From Mycolicibacterium wolinskyi (GTDB lineage Bacteria > Actinomycetota > Actinomycetes > Mycobacteriales > Mycobacteriaceae), in contig NZ_LQQA01000001.1 of assembly GCF_002101965.1 (NCBI RefSeq), forward strand, positions 1 through 62,551: 62,551 nucleotides of DNA, written 5' to 3'. Both the position numbers and the translations under genes were made by a program. The notes beneath the pieces are model-generated. The model was not told the DNA's origin and ran no database searches. It worked only from the letters and a program-made list of their open reading frames with translations. Positions 26,535-35,297 of this stretch are shown here, piece after piece. The first letter of the stretch is position 1. Every line of letters starts with the position of its first letter.

Positions 26535-27650
26535 TCAGGCGGACTTGGGCTCGGCCACCTCGGCCAGCGTCGGGTAATCGATGTAGCCGACCGGCCCGGG
26601 CGCGTAGAACGTCGCCACGTCGGGCTCGTTGAGTTCGGCGCCGAGGATCAGCCGGTCGATCAGGTCGGGGTTGGCCAGGTAGGTCCGGCCCACCGCGGCC
26701 GCGCTGATCGCACCCCATTCGGCGTAGCTCTCGAGCTGGCTGAAGTCGGTACCGGTGTTTCGGCCGGTGTTCAGCACGAACGTGCCAGGCCACAGTGCCC
26801 GGATCACGCCGAACGTGTGCGCGCTGGGATCGATCAGCAGGTGCAGGTAGGCGATGTTGAGCGGTGCGATGCGGTTCAGGAGTGCCTCGTAGACGCTCAC
26901 GGTGTCGTTCTCGTGCATGTCGCCGGCGTGGTTGCCGGGCGAGATGCGGACACCGACCCGTCCGGCACCGATTTCGGCGACGACGGCCTCGACGACCTCG
27001 GCGGTCAACCGCGCCCGGTTCTCCGGCGAACCGCCGTAGGCGTCGGTGCGCTGGTTGATCACATCCGACTGGAACTGGTGCAGCAGGTAGCCGTTGGCCG
27101 CGTGGATCTCGACACCGTCCATGCCCGCATCGATCGCCCGGCGCGCGGCCGCGCGGAACTGGTCGACGATGCCGGGCAACTCGTCGGTGCGCAGCGCCCG
27201 CGGCGTCTCCAGCGGCTTCTTTCCGGTGGGCGTGTGGCTGAGCATGTCGGCGGCTATCGCCGAGGGCGCGACGGATTCCGCCCCGCTGATCTCGGGATGC
27301 GCCAGCCGGCCGACGTGCCACAGCTGCACGAACATCTTGCCGCCCGCCGTATGCACGGCATCGGCGATCTCGGCCCATCCGGCCTGATGCCGGTCGGTGT
27401 AGATGCCAGGGGTGTTCATGTAGGCACCGTTGGCAGTCTCGGCGATGGCGGTTGCCTCACTGATGATGATTCCCGCGGAGGCTCGCTGTGAGTAATACTC
27501 GGCGGCCAGCGGCGACGGGGTGCCGTCGGCGTCGGCGCGCGAGCGGGTCAGCGGTGCCATGAACAGCCGGTTGGTCGCGGCGGTGTCGCCCACCTGGATG
27601 GGCTGCAGCAGTGCGGCGTCGGCGTCGAGGCGGAAAATCTTGTCGGTCAC
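26535..27650 (-). CDS. Old Yellow Enzyme-family NAD(P)H:flavin oxidoreductase
   Basis: A 371-residue FMN-dependent ene-reductase. The TIM barrel starts with LLQPIQVGDTAATNRLFMAP and LTRSRAD; the His-x-x-Asn substrate pair is in EIHAANGYLLHQF; FVQLWHVGRLAHP and the C-terminal phosphate-binding AAAVGRTYLANPDLIDRL are typical of the NemA/YqjM-like group. It reduces activated C=C bonds and nitro compounds with FMN. The ATG gives the expected length. It is convergent with the DUF559 gene and divergent from dapC (54 nt). Confidence 0.93.
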   Translation of the reverse strand: MTDKIFRLDADAALLQPIQVGDTAATNRLFMAPLTRSRADADGTPSPLAAEYYSQRASAGIIISEATAIAETANGAYMNTPGIYTDRHQAGWAEIADAVHTAGGKMFVQLWHVGRLAHPEISGAESVAPSAIAADMLSHTPTGKKPLETPRALRTDELPGIVDQFRAAARRAIDAGMDGVEIHAANGYLLHQFQSDVINQRTDAYGGSPENRARLTAEVVEAVVAEIGAGRVGVRISPGNHAGDMHENDTVSVYEALLNRIAPLNIAYLHLLIDPSAHTFGVIRALWPGTFVLNTGRNTGTDFSQLESYAEWGAISAAAVGRTYLANPDLIDRLILGAELNEPDVATFYAPGPVGYIDYPTLAEVAEPKSA

Positions 27651-27704
27651 GCCGCACTAAGCGCCACAGGTGCCCGGTTCATTCCCGCACTAGCCTCTAG
27701 AAAC

Positions 27705-28877
27705 ATGACCGTCACAAGGCTGCAGCCCTACGCCGTCACAGTGTTCGCGGAGATGTCGGCGCTGGCCACGCGCTTGGGCGCGGTGAATCTGGGCCAGGGC
27801 TTTCCCGATGAGGACGGGCCGGCCGCGATGCTGAAAGTGGCACAGAACGCAATCGCCGATGGCGCCAACCAGTACCCGCCCGGGCTGGGCATCGCCGAAT
27901 TGCGCCAGGCGATCGCCGCGCAGCGCAAACGTCACTACGGCATCGACTACGACCCCGAAACCGAGGTGCTGGTGACGGTCGGCGCCACGGAGGCGATCGC
28001 GGCCTCGCTCATCGGGCTGGTTGAACCGGGTTCCGAAGTTGTCGTGATCGAGCCGTTCTACGACTCGTACTCCCCCGTGATCGCGATGGCCGGTTGTGTT
28101 CGCCGCGCGGTCCCGTTGGTACCGGACGGCCGCGGATTCGTCATCGACCTCGATGGCCTCCGTCGCGCGGTCACGCCGAAAACCCGGGCACTGATCCTCA
28201 ACACCCCGCACAATCCGACCGGGGCGGTGGCCTCCGACGCGGAGTTGAGCGCGATTGCCGCAGTAGCCGTCGAACACGACCTGCTCGTCATCACCGACGA
28301 GGTGTACGAGCAACTGGTCTTCGACGGCTATCGGCACATGCCGCTGGCCGGGTATCCGGGGATGTCGGCGCGCACCGTCACGATTTCCAGCGCGGCCAAG
28401 ATGTTCAACGTCACGGGCTGGAAGATCGGGTGGGCGTGCGGGGCACCCGAATTGATCGCCGGGGTGCGTGCGGCCAAGCAATACCTGACGTACGTGGGCG
28501 GGGCACCGTTCCAGCCCGCCGTGGCGCATGCTCTCAACAACGAGGACGGCTGGGTGGCGGACCTGCGCGACACCTTCCAGACGAGGCGTGACCGGCTCGG
28601 CTCGGCATTGACCGACTTGGGTTTCGAAGTGCACGACAGCCACGGCACGTACTTCCTGTGTGCCGACCCGCGACCGCTCGGCTATTCCGACAGCGCCGCA
28701 TTCTGTGCCGAACTCCCCCACAAGGCTGGGGTGGCCGCGATCCCGATGTCGGCGTTCTGCGATCCCGAGGCACCGCACGCCGATGTGTGGAATCACTTGG
28801 TGCGCTTCACGTTCTGCAAGCGTGACGAGACCATCGACGAGGCGATCCGGCGTCTTGAAGTGCTGAGACAGCGCTGA
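27705..28877 (+). CDS. dapC: Class I aminotransferase, DapC-type
   Basis: A 390-residue PLP enzyme. It shows NLGQGFPDEDGPAAM near the start, NTPHNPTGAVASD, and the PLP lysine in TISSAAKMFNVTGWKIGW, with the phosphate-binding Arg region following. In M. tuberculosis the gene at the same position beside fadA/fadB is Rv0858c (N-succinyldiaminopimelate aminotransferase), which gives the lysine/meso-DAP assignment. Kynurenine aminotransferase-like activity is possible since class I members are promiscuous. The gene stands alone, 27 nt from the convergent oxidase end. Confidence 0.87.
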   Translation: MTVTRLQPYAVTVFAEMSALATRLGAVNLGQGFPDEDGPAAMLKVAQNAIADGANQYPPGLGIAELRQAIAAQRKRHYGIDYDPETEVLVTVGATEAIAASLIGLVEPGSEVVVIEPFYDSYSPVIAMAGCVRRAVPLVPDGRGFVIDLDGLRRAVTPKTRALILNTPHNPTGAVASDAELSAIAAVAVEHDLLVITDEVYEQLVFDGYRHMPLAGYPGMSARTVTISSAAKMFNVTGWKIGWACGAPELIAGVRAAKQYLTYVGGAPFQPAVAHALNNEDGWVADLRDTFQTRRDRLGSALTDLGFEVHDSHGTYFLCADPRPLGYSDSAAFCAELPHKAGVAAIPMSAFCDPEAPHADVWNHLVRFTFCKRDETIDEAIRRLEVLRQR

Positions 28878-28904
28878 CGCGAGACGGCCTGACCGTCTAC
28901 TGAA

Positions 28905-30329
28905 TCAGGAGTCGAAGCCGAGACCCGCGGCGTCGAGCGCACGCAACAGCAGATTGCGCTTGCCGTCGCGGTGATCGGCGCGGTCCAGCGCCCACCGCGT
29001 CGCCGTGACCCCGAGCCAGGCCAGCGGTTCCGGCGGGAAGGGCAACGGCTTGGACGTCACCATCGACAGCTCAGTTCGTTCGGTGCGCTGTCCCTGGACT
29101 TTGTCGAGCAGAACATTCGCGGCGAACCGCGTCGCCGCGACGCCCAGACCGGTGAATCCCGCCGCATACGCGATGCGGCCCCGGTTCGCGCCACCGAAGA
29201 ATGCGCAGAACTGCGTCGACGTGTCGATCACGCCGGCCCAGCGGTGGCTGAATTTCAGGCCTTCGAGCTGTGGGAACGTGGTGAAGAAATGACTCGCGAG
29301 CCGGGTGTAGGTCTCGGGCCGGTCTTCGAGGCGGGGGTCGATGCGTCGGCCGAAGTGATACACCGCGTCGTATCCGCCCCACAGGATGCGATTGTCGGCC
29401 GACAACCGGTAGTAGTGGAACTGGTTGGCCATGTCCGCAATGCCTTGGCGGCCACGCCATCCGATGGAATCCAGCTGTGCGTCCGACAGCGGCTCGGTCA
29501 TCAACACGTAGTCGTACACCGGCACCGTGTGGTACCGATACCGCTTGAGCAGTGATGGAAAGGCATTGGTGGCCAGGATGACTCGGTCGGCATAGAGGGG
29601 CGCGACCTCGGTCGCGACGCAGATCGGCGCCTGCCCGCGCGCGCCGGTCAGTCCCGTCACCGGGGTGTTCTCGAAGATTTCCACGCCACTGCGTGCACAC
29701 ACCCGCGCGAGTTCGGCGGCCAGCTTGGCCGGGTGTACGGTCGCGGCCTCGCGCGGCGAGTAGAGACCGGCCAGGTACGTCGGCGAATTCACCTGCTCCC
29801 GAACGGCACTCTGGTCGAGGAACGTGCTGCCGGAATGCTCCGGCTGCGAGCATAATTCGGCGGCCTGATAGTCCTCAACCGCAACGTTGAGCACACCGTT
29901 GCGTTCGAAATCGCAGTCAAGGCCGAGTTCGAGCACCGCCTTCTCGATGGCGTCGAGGTTCTCGTGGCCGAGCCGCTGCAGCGTGTCGAATTCTTGTGGC
30001 CATCGACTGCGTCCGTTCGCCTCGCCATGGGTGAGGCTGGCCTCGACGAACCCGCCATTCCGGCCCGAGGCGGCGCTGCCGATCGTGGCGGCTTCCACGA
30101 GCGCAACCCGGATGCCGGGGTCACGCTGAACCGCCAGCAGCGCGCTCCACAGCCCGGTGTAGCCGCCGCCCACGATGACCAGGTCGTAGTGCGCCGTCCG
30201 GGCGACCGCCGGGAATTGGGTGCCTGCGCCGCTGTCCGCGAGCCAGAAGCAGCCGAGTTCGGATTCGCTGAGGGATTGGCGCACAACGTGTTGCGATGGA
30301 AGTTGACGTTCGAAGACAGTGCCGGACAC
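28905..30329 (-). CDS. FAD-dependent amine/D-amino acid oxidase family protein
   Basis: A 474-residue DAO-fold oxidoreductase. The FAD dinucleotide motif is DLVIVGGGYTGLWSALLA, GSAASGRNGGFVEASL is the second FAD contact, and the C-terminal AYAAGFTGLGVAATRF closes the fold. It resembles PuuB/OrdL-type gamma-glutamylputrescine oxidases. It diverges from the PuuE-like deacetylase gene; an NCS1 permease and GntR regulator follow, so it probably acts on a nitrogen compound imported by the permease. A TGACAC-T-GTGTCA palindrome lies in the shared promoter region. Confidence 0.86.
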   Translation of the reverse strand: MSGTVFERQLPSQHVVRQSLSESELGCFWLADSGAGTQFPAVARTAHYDLVIVGGGYTGLWSALLAVQRDPGIRVALVEAATIGSAASGRNGGFVEASLTHGEANGRSRWPQEFDTLQRLGHENLDAIEKAVLELGLDCDFERNGVLNVAVEDYQAAELCSQPEHSGSTFLDQSAVREQVNSPTYLAGLYSPREAATVHPAKLAAELARVCARSGVEIFENTPVTGLTGARGQAPICVATEVAPLYADRVILATNAFPSLLKRYRYHTVPVYDYVLMTEPLSDAQLDSIGWRGRQGIADMANQFHYYRLSADNRILWGGYDAVYHFGRRIDPRLEDRPETYTRLASHFFTTFPQLEGLKFSHRWAGVIDTSTQFCAFFGGANRGRIAYAAGFTGLGVAATRFAANVLLDKVQGQRTERTELSMVTSKPLPFPPEPLAWLGVTATRWALDRADHRDGKRNLLLRALDAAGLGFDS

Positions 30330-30430
30330 GACTTATCGACCTCTAGCGAAGAAGTGGTTAGTGGGAGTCATCCTGCCAGGCAGAACAGCCCAACAGCCCC
30401 GGCATTGTGTAACGGATCAGCACCTTGACG

Positions 30431-30443
30431 TGACACTGTGTCA
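30431..30443. promoter_or_regulatory. TGACACTGTGTCA palindrome between divergent genes
   Basis: A perfect 13-nt palindrome (6-bp arms, central T) in the 168-nt gap between the oxidase and the deacetylase starts. The nearby GntR/FadR-type regulator is a candidate binder; no second copy was noticed before its own gene. Confidence 0.4.
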
Positions 30444-30497
30444 TCGCCTTTTCGCGCGCGATCAGCTAACCGCGGCCACATCTGTGACGATAGCCGG

Positions 30498-31400
30498 GTG
30501 AGCTACCCGAGAGATCTGATCGGTTACGGCCGCACGCCACCAGACCCGCAGTGGCCCGGCGGTGCGGCGATCGCGGTGCAGTTCGTGCTCAATTACGAGG
30601 AGGGCGCCGAGAATTGCGTGCTCGACGGCGACCCGGCCTCGGAGACGTTCTTGTCGGAGATGACGCCCGCCGAGGCGTTTCCCAACCGCCACATGAGCAT
30701 GGAGTCGCTGTACGAATACGGGTCGCGGGCCGGGTTATGGCGGCTGCTAAGGGTTTTCGAGCGTCGCCAGATCCCGTTGACGATCTTCGCGGTGGCCCGC
30801 GCGATGCAGCGCAATCCAGAGGCGGTGGCCGCTTTCGCCGAGCTCGGCCATGAGATCGCGTGCCACGGCCTGCAATGGAAGTCGTACCAGCTGATCGATC
30901 GTGACACCGAGCGCGAGCACATGGCCGAGGCGGTGCGGATCCTGACCGAGCTCACCGGTGCGGCCCCGCTGGGCTGGTACACCGGCCGCGACTCACCGAA
31001 CACCCGCGAACTCGTCGTGGAGCACGGCGGATTCGTCTACGACTCCGATTCCTATGCCGACGACCTACCGTACTGGGTTCGGGTGGCAGAGAAAGACCAC
31101 CTGGTCGTGCCGTACACGTTGGACACCAACGACATGCGCTTCGCTTCCCCCGCAGGGTTTTCCAACGGTGAGGAGTTCTTCGCACATCTGCGCGACGCGT
31201 TCGACGTGCTGTACGCCGAGGGCGTGGCGGGCAACCCCAAGATGCTTTCGGTCGGACTGCACTGCCGGCTCGCGGGCCGGCCCGCCCGCACCGCGGGGCT
31301 CGAGCGATTTCTCGACCACGTGCAGGCCCACGAGAACGTGTGGCTGGCCCGTCGCATCGAGATCGCCGAGCACTGGCGCGCGGTGCATCCGGCGGCCTAG
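30498..31400 (+). CDS. Polysaccharide-deacetylase-fold amidohydrolase, PuuE/allantoinase-like
   Basis: A 300-residue NodB-homology protein. YPRDLIGYGRTPPDPQWPGG and AIAVQFVLNYEEGAE match PuuE-type allantoinases, as do HMSMESLYEYGSRAGLWRLL and GHEIACHGLQWKSY, which carries the metal-region His. The GTG at 30498 gives VSYPRDL, the family start. PuuE-like proteins open ureide or related cyclic amides without a conventional zinc pair. It diverges from the FAD oxidase and is convergent with an NCS1 nucleobase permease, which supports purine/ureide or hydantoin use. Confidence 0.86.
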   Translation: MSYPRDLIGYGRTPPDPQWPGGAAIAVQFVLNYEEGAENCVLDGDPASETFLSEMTPAEAFPNRHMSMESLYEYGSRAGLWRLLRVFERRQIPLTIFAVARAMQRNPEAVAAFAELGHEIACHGLQWKSYQLIDRDTEREHMAEAVRILTELTGAAPLGWYTGRDSPNTRELVVEHGGFVYDSDSYADDLPYWVRVAEKDHLVVPYTLDTNDMRFASPAGFSNGEEFFAHLRDAFDVLYAEGVAGNPKMLSVGLHCRLAGRPARTAGLERFLDHVQAHENVWLARRIEIAEHWRAVHPAA

Positions 31401-31440
31401 CGCCGTCGGATCGATCTCGGGTCCACCACCCAGATGCGGA

Positions 31441-32994
31441 TCACGACACCGACACGGCGACCAGCGAATCCCGTTTGGCCAACCCGTAGTACAGGCCGAA
31501 CGCGACACCGCAGCCGATGAACCAGCTGTACTGAGCCGCGGTGTGCATGCCCACGACAGTTCCGGCGAGGAGCACCGGAATGACGGCCAGCACCGCGCCG
31601 ACCACGGTCGCGATCACCGCGATCCGGTTGTAACCCTTGCTGTACCAGTACTTTCCGGACTCCGCCATGGTGAACAGGTCGTCGACGACGACCTTCTGCT
31701 TGCGCACCAGGTAGTAGTCGGCGATCAGCACACCGAACAGCGGTCCGATGAACGCGCCGAGCGTCTCGAGGGTGTAGTGGATGACTTCCGGGTTGTTGTA
31801 GAGGTTCCACGGCGTGATCAGCACCGACCCCACGGCCGCGATCATGCCGCCGGCGCGCCAGCTGATGCGCTGCGGGCTGACATTGGAGAAGTCGAATGCC
31901 GGGCTGATGAAGTTCGCGACGATGTTGATGCCGATCGTGGCGATCGTGAACGTCAACGCGCCCAGCACGATCGCGAATGTGCTGTCGATGCGGGCCACCG
32001 TCTCGACCGGGTCGGTGATCAGCTCGCCGAACACCGGAAGCGTGAGCGAGGCCGTCACCACCACCAGCACCGAGAACACCAGGAAGTTCACCGGCAGTCC
32101 GAGGAAGTTGCCTTTCTTCACGGCCGCGAACGTTTTTCCGTAACGCGAGAAGTCACCGAAGTTGAGCATCGGACCGGAGAAGTAGGACACCACCAAGGCG
32201 ATCGCGCCCAGCATGACCGGCACCGAGGCCCACCCGGTGTAGGTGACGTCGCCGAGGTTGAGATCGATTGCGCTCCAGCCTGCCTGGTAGATCAGATATC
32301 CGCAGAGCAGGAACATCACGACGTAGACGGCGGGCCCGCAGAAGTCGATGAACTTGCGGATCGACTCCATGCCGCGCCAGAACACGCAGGCCTGCAGGAC
32401 CCACAGCAGCAGGAAGCTGCCCCAGCCCAGCAGCGACAGGCCCGCGAAACCGTAGTCGGCGACCACCGCGTAGGGCGCCAGTGCGGGAAACAGTTTGATG
32501 AGCACGATGTCGAGCGCCGCCGACGCCAGGAAGGTCTGGATGCCGTACCAGGCGACCGCGATCAACCCGCGGATGATCGCCGGGATGTTCGCGCCGAGCA
32601 CACCGAACACCGTCCGGCAGATCACCGGGTAGGGCACGCCCGCGGCCTGGCTCGGTTTCGCGACCAGATTGCAGAAGAAGTACACGATCGTGATGCCGAT
32701 GAGCAGTGCGACCAGCACCTGCCAGCTGGCCAGGCCGAGGGCGAACAAGCTGCCCGCCGTCACGTAGCCGCCGACGCTGTGCACGTCGGACATCCAGAAC
32801 GCGAATATGTTGTAGGAGCCCCACGTCTGCTTGCGCAGCGGCGCGAGGTCCTCGTTGGTCAGCCGCGGGTCGTAGCCGGGTTTGATGTCGCCGCTGCCGA
32901 CCGGGTGTCCGGCCGCCTCGATGAGATCTCCGGCCCCGACCACGGCACCCGGCGCAAGATCGCCGGTGGTCTTGGGAACTGCGGTTTCTGTCAT
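31441..32994 (-). CDS. NCS1-family nucleobase/hydantoin:cation symporter
   Basis: A 517-residue membrane protein with about 12 hydrophobic segments. The N-terminal region KPGYDPRLTNEDLAPLRKQT, then WGSYNIFAFWMSDVHSVGGY, is the NCS1 signature; AAGVPYPVICRTVFGVLGAN and the C-terminal ADYYLVRKQK are also typical. It imports uracil, allantoin, cytosine or hydantoins with a cation. The associated deacetylase favours a ureide. The GntR gene lies upstream, 82 nt away on the same strand. Confidence 0.92.
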   Translation of the reverse strand: MTETAVPKTTGDLAPGAVVGAGDLIEAAGHPVGSGDIKPGYDPRLTNEDLAPLRKQTWGSYNIFAFWMSDVHSVGGYVTAGSLFALGLASWQVLVALLIGITIVYFFCNLVAKPSQAAGVPYPVICRTVFGVLGANIPAIIRGLIAVAWYGIQTFLASAALDIVLIKLFPALAPYAVVADYGFAGLSLLGWGSFLLLWVLQACVFWRGMESIRKFIDFCGPAVYVVMFLLCGYLIYQAGWSAIDLNLGDVTYTGWASVPVMLGAIALVVSYFSGPMLNFGDFSRYGKTFAAVKKGNFLGLPVNFLVFSVLVVVTASLTLPVFGELITDPVETVARIDSTFAIVLGALTFTIATIGINIVANFISPAFDFSNVSPQRISWRAGGMIAAVGSVLITPWNLYNNPEVIHYTLETLGAFIGPLFGVLIADYYLVRKQKVVVDDLFTMAESGKYWYSKGYNRIAVIATVVGAVLAVIPVLLAGTVVGMHTAAQYSWFIGCGVAFGLYYGLAKRDSLVAVSVS

Positions 32995-33076
32995 GGGCTG
33001 ACGCTAGAAACGCAGTGTTTCCGCGGCATTTCCCCAGCGCTATGCCGCTATTTCGGGAGAAATATATTCAGCGCCG

Positions 33077-33778
33077 TCAGGCCAGCAGTCCGGTGTCGGT
33101 CGGCAGGGTCGCGATCACCGCGTTGAGCCGCGCCGCATGTGCCTCGGAGGCCGCGACCAGACGCTCGGGATCCTCCGCGAGGAACGCGTCGAGCATCTCG
33201 CGGTGATCGGCGTGCAGGTGAGCGCGGTCGGCCGGGCCGACATGCACCATCGACTGCACGGGCTCGGTGACGTTCCAGGCCGCCTCCAGCATGTGCAGCA
33301 GGCGGTGCATGCGTGACGGCCGGGTCAGGGCGGCGTGGAACTGCCGGCTCTGACGGTGGTAGGCCACCGCGTCGTCGTCGGCGATCGCCTGCTCGAGCAA
33401 CCGGTTCACCTCGATCGCGGCCGCCCGGTCGGCGTCGGATGCGTTGGCCACCGCAACCATCAATGACGCCGACTCCAAAGTCTCACGCACGATGTACATC
33501 TCGCGCAGCTCCGCAGGAGTCAACACTGCCACGCGGTATCCGGCATTGCGGCGGTGGGCGACCAGGCCCTCGCCGATGAGGGTCTTGAGTGCCTCGCGGA
33601 CCGGGATCTGGCTGACTCCGAACACTTCGGCCACCTCGGCGAGCGGGATCGGCGTCCCGGGTGGTACGCCGCCGTCGAGAATCGCACGGCGCAGTTCATG
33701 GAGGACGGCCTGTTGTGACGGCGAAACTGGATCAGCCATCAGCTGTTCGAGCAGAGCCGATCGCCGATGGGGCCGCAT
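33077..33778 (-). CDS. GntR-family regulator, FadR subfamily
   Basis: A regulator of about 233 residues. The winged helix is VLHELRRAILDGGVPPGTPI, then VFGVSQIPVREALKTLIGEG, with the C-terminal all-helical FCD effector domain (LREMYIVRETLESASLMVAV). The start is uncertain: ATG 33778 (MRPHRRSALLEQL) or ATG 33739 (MADPVSPSQQAV), neither with a strong ribosome-binding site. It lies upstream of the permease on the same strand and probably controls this permease/deacetylase/oxidase island in response to the substrate. Confidence 0.88.
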   Translation of the reverse strand: MRPHRRSALLEQLMADPVSPSQQAVLHELRRAILDGGVPPGTPIPLAEVAEVFGVSQIPVREALKTLIGEGLVAHRRNAGYRVAVLTPAELREMYIVRETLESASLMVAVANASDADRAAAIEVNRLLEQAIADDDAVAYHRQSRQFHAALTRPSRMHRLLHMLEAAWNVTEPVQSMVHVGPADRAHLHADHREMLDAFLAEDPERLVAASEAHAARLNAVIATLPTDTGLLA

Positions 33779-33850
33779 GACCGGCCAGGCTAGGCCACCA
33801 ATGTTGCGGCCGCCCGTCACCGGCGTTTCGAACGTGTGGCGCAGCGACCG

Positions 33851-34765
33851 TCAGAGCGAGGCCGTCACATCCCAAAGCGCCTGCAAGTCGGACTGTTCCG
33901 TGCGCAGCGGGCTGAGGGCCACGTCGGTCGCCCCGGCATCGAGATAGGTCCGAAGCTGGGCACGGACCTGGTCAGCGGAGCCGACGGCAGCGAGCTCGGC
34001 GACACTGGACACCCCTTCCCGGGCGATGACCTTCTGATACGACGGGATGGTCTCGTAGAACGCCAGCTGCTGCGCGGCCAGCTCGCGTGCGGCGTCGACG
34101 TCGTCGGAAACCAGCGCGGGCACCATCGCGGTCACACGCGGCACGGGCCGACCCACTGCGGCGGCAGCATCGTTGATCGTCGGCACGATGAACTCGCCGA
34201 CGGTACGCGGCCCGGCCAGGTACGGCAGCGTGCCGTCGGCGAGTTCACCGGTGACGCTCAACGCCTTGGGACCCATCGCGGCCACGTAGATGGGCACCGG
34301 CGTTCCGCCCGGGATACGTACCGGCCACTCGGGTTCGACGGTGAATTCGCGGCCACGGTAATTGACCTCGCCGTCATCGAAGATGGCCCGGAGCACCTCC
34401 AGATGTTCGCGTAGCCGTTCCACCGGGTTCGGCCACACGGTGCCGAAGCCCTGTTGTTCCGGTGCGTGCGATCCCAAGCCGAGCCCGAGGCTGAAGTTGC
34501 CGTGCGCGGCTGCCTGCGCGGTCTGGGCCGCGGACGCCACCAGCAGCGGATGGCGCGGGTTGATCGGCACCACCGACGTGCCGACGCCAAGGCCGGGAAC
34601 CGCCGCACCGATCAGACCGGCCAGCGCGATGGCATCGACATCGAACCGCTGCGCCAGCCAGATCTGCCGAACTCCAGCGTCGAAGGCGCTGCGGGCCTGG
34701 GCAATCGCGTCATCGACGACATTGGGCGCGGACAGGTTCACGGCGAGCACGATTCCGGTGGACAT
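33851..34765 (-). CDS. LLM-class F420-dependent oxidoreductase
   Basis: A 304-residue luciferase-like protein. It opens STGIVLAVNLSAPNVVDDAI and contains VRQIWLAQRFDVDAIALAGL, VPGLGVGTSVVPINPRHPLL and FSLGLGLGSHAPEQQGFG, which are family marks of F420-binding members. It diverges by 73 nt from nothing on its own strand; the next minus-strand gene upstream is an SRPBCC protein starting at 35248. A second LLM enzyme at 15705 belongs to a different subgroup. Substrate unknown. Confidence 0.88.
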   Translation of the reverse strand: MSTGIVLAVNLSAPNVVDDAIAQARSAFDAGVRQIWLAQRFDVDAIALAGLIGAAVPGLGVGTSVVPINPRHPLLVASAAQTAQAAAHGNFSLGLGLGSHAPEQQGFGTVWPNPVERLREHLEVLRAIFDDGEVNYRGREFTVEPEWPVRIPGGTPVPIYVAAMGPKALSVTGELADGTLPYLAGPRTVGEFIVPTINDAAAAVGRPVPRVTAMVPALVSDDVDAARELAAQQLAFYETIPSYQKVIAREGVSSVAELAAVGSADQVRAQLRTYLDAGATDVALSPLRTEQSDLQALWDVTASL

Positions 34766-34804
34766 ACCCGCACCAACCGTCCACCGCCGCCGAGCTATTC
34801 CGTT

Positions 34805-35248
34805 CTACTCACGCTGAGCTTTACTCATGACGCGACGCCGCAATTGTTCGGTGGCAACGTCGAGCACAAGCTTCTTGGCCCGCTTGATCAAGAATTCCGG
34901 TATCGGCATCGCCAAATCGACGATGATGTCGAACCGCACCCGGGTTCTGTCGACCTCGGGCGTGAGGTTGTACTCGACGTGCTGTCCACGCTGCTGCAGG
35001 TTGGCCTCGGCGTCCCACACCATCCAGTGCTCACCCCAGTGGTACTCCAGCAACTCCTTGTCGGTGATGCCGAGCAACCGCATGGTGGCCTTGACATGGT
35101 GCGGACGGCCGTCGGGATAACGGTCGATCACCTCGACATGCCGGTGCAACGACGACCAGGCCGGTAACGCGTCGACGTCGGCGAGCACATCCATGATCGC
35201 CTCCGGCGGCGCGTCGAAGACCACTTCCGTGGAGGCTTGGACGGCCAT
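34805..35248 (-). CDS. SRPBCC (polyketide cyclase/START-like) protein, Rv0857/Rv0856-like
   Basis: A 147-residue START-like fold protein: TEVVFDAPPEAIMDVLADVD, LPAWSSLHRHVEVIDRYPDG and DKELLEYHWGEHWMVWDAEA. This family binds hydrophobic ligands or acts as small cyclases. In M. tuberculosis two such genes lie between dapC and far. The protein at 39897 is a clear paralogue with the same [14 protein letters not shown] motif. The lipid ligand is unknown. Confidence 0.87.
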   Translation of the reverse strand: MAVQASTEVVFDAPPEAIMDVLADVDALPAWSSLHRHVEVIDRYPDGRPHHVKATMRLLGITDKELLEYHWGEHWMVWDAEANLQQRGQHVEYNLTPEVDRTRVRFDIIVDLAMPIPEFLIKRAKKLVLDVATEQLRRRVMSKAQRE

Positions 35249-35297
35249 GCCGGCAAATCTAACGCCGCGGGCGCTCCCGGACGGCGGTTTGGGGCGA

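Noticed and set aside
30958..33126. Long plus-strand frame of 722 codons opposite the NCS1 permease
   Set aside because: It is rich in His/Asp/Arg/Gln in the pattern of an antisense GC-rich frame, while the minus strand encodes a clear transporter.
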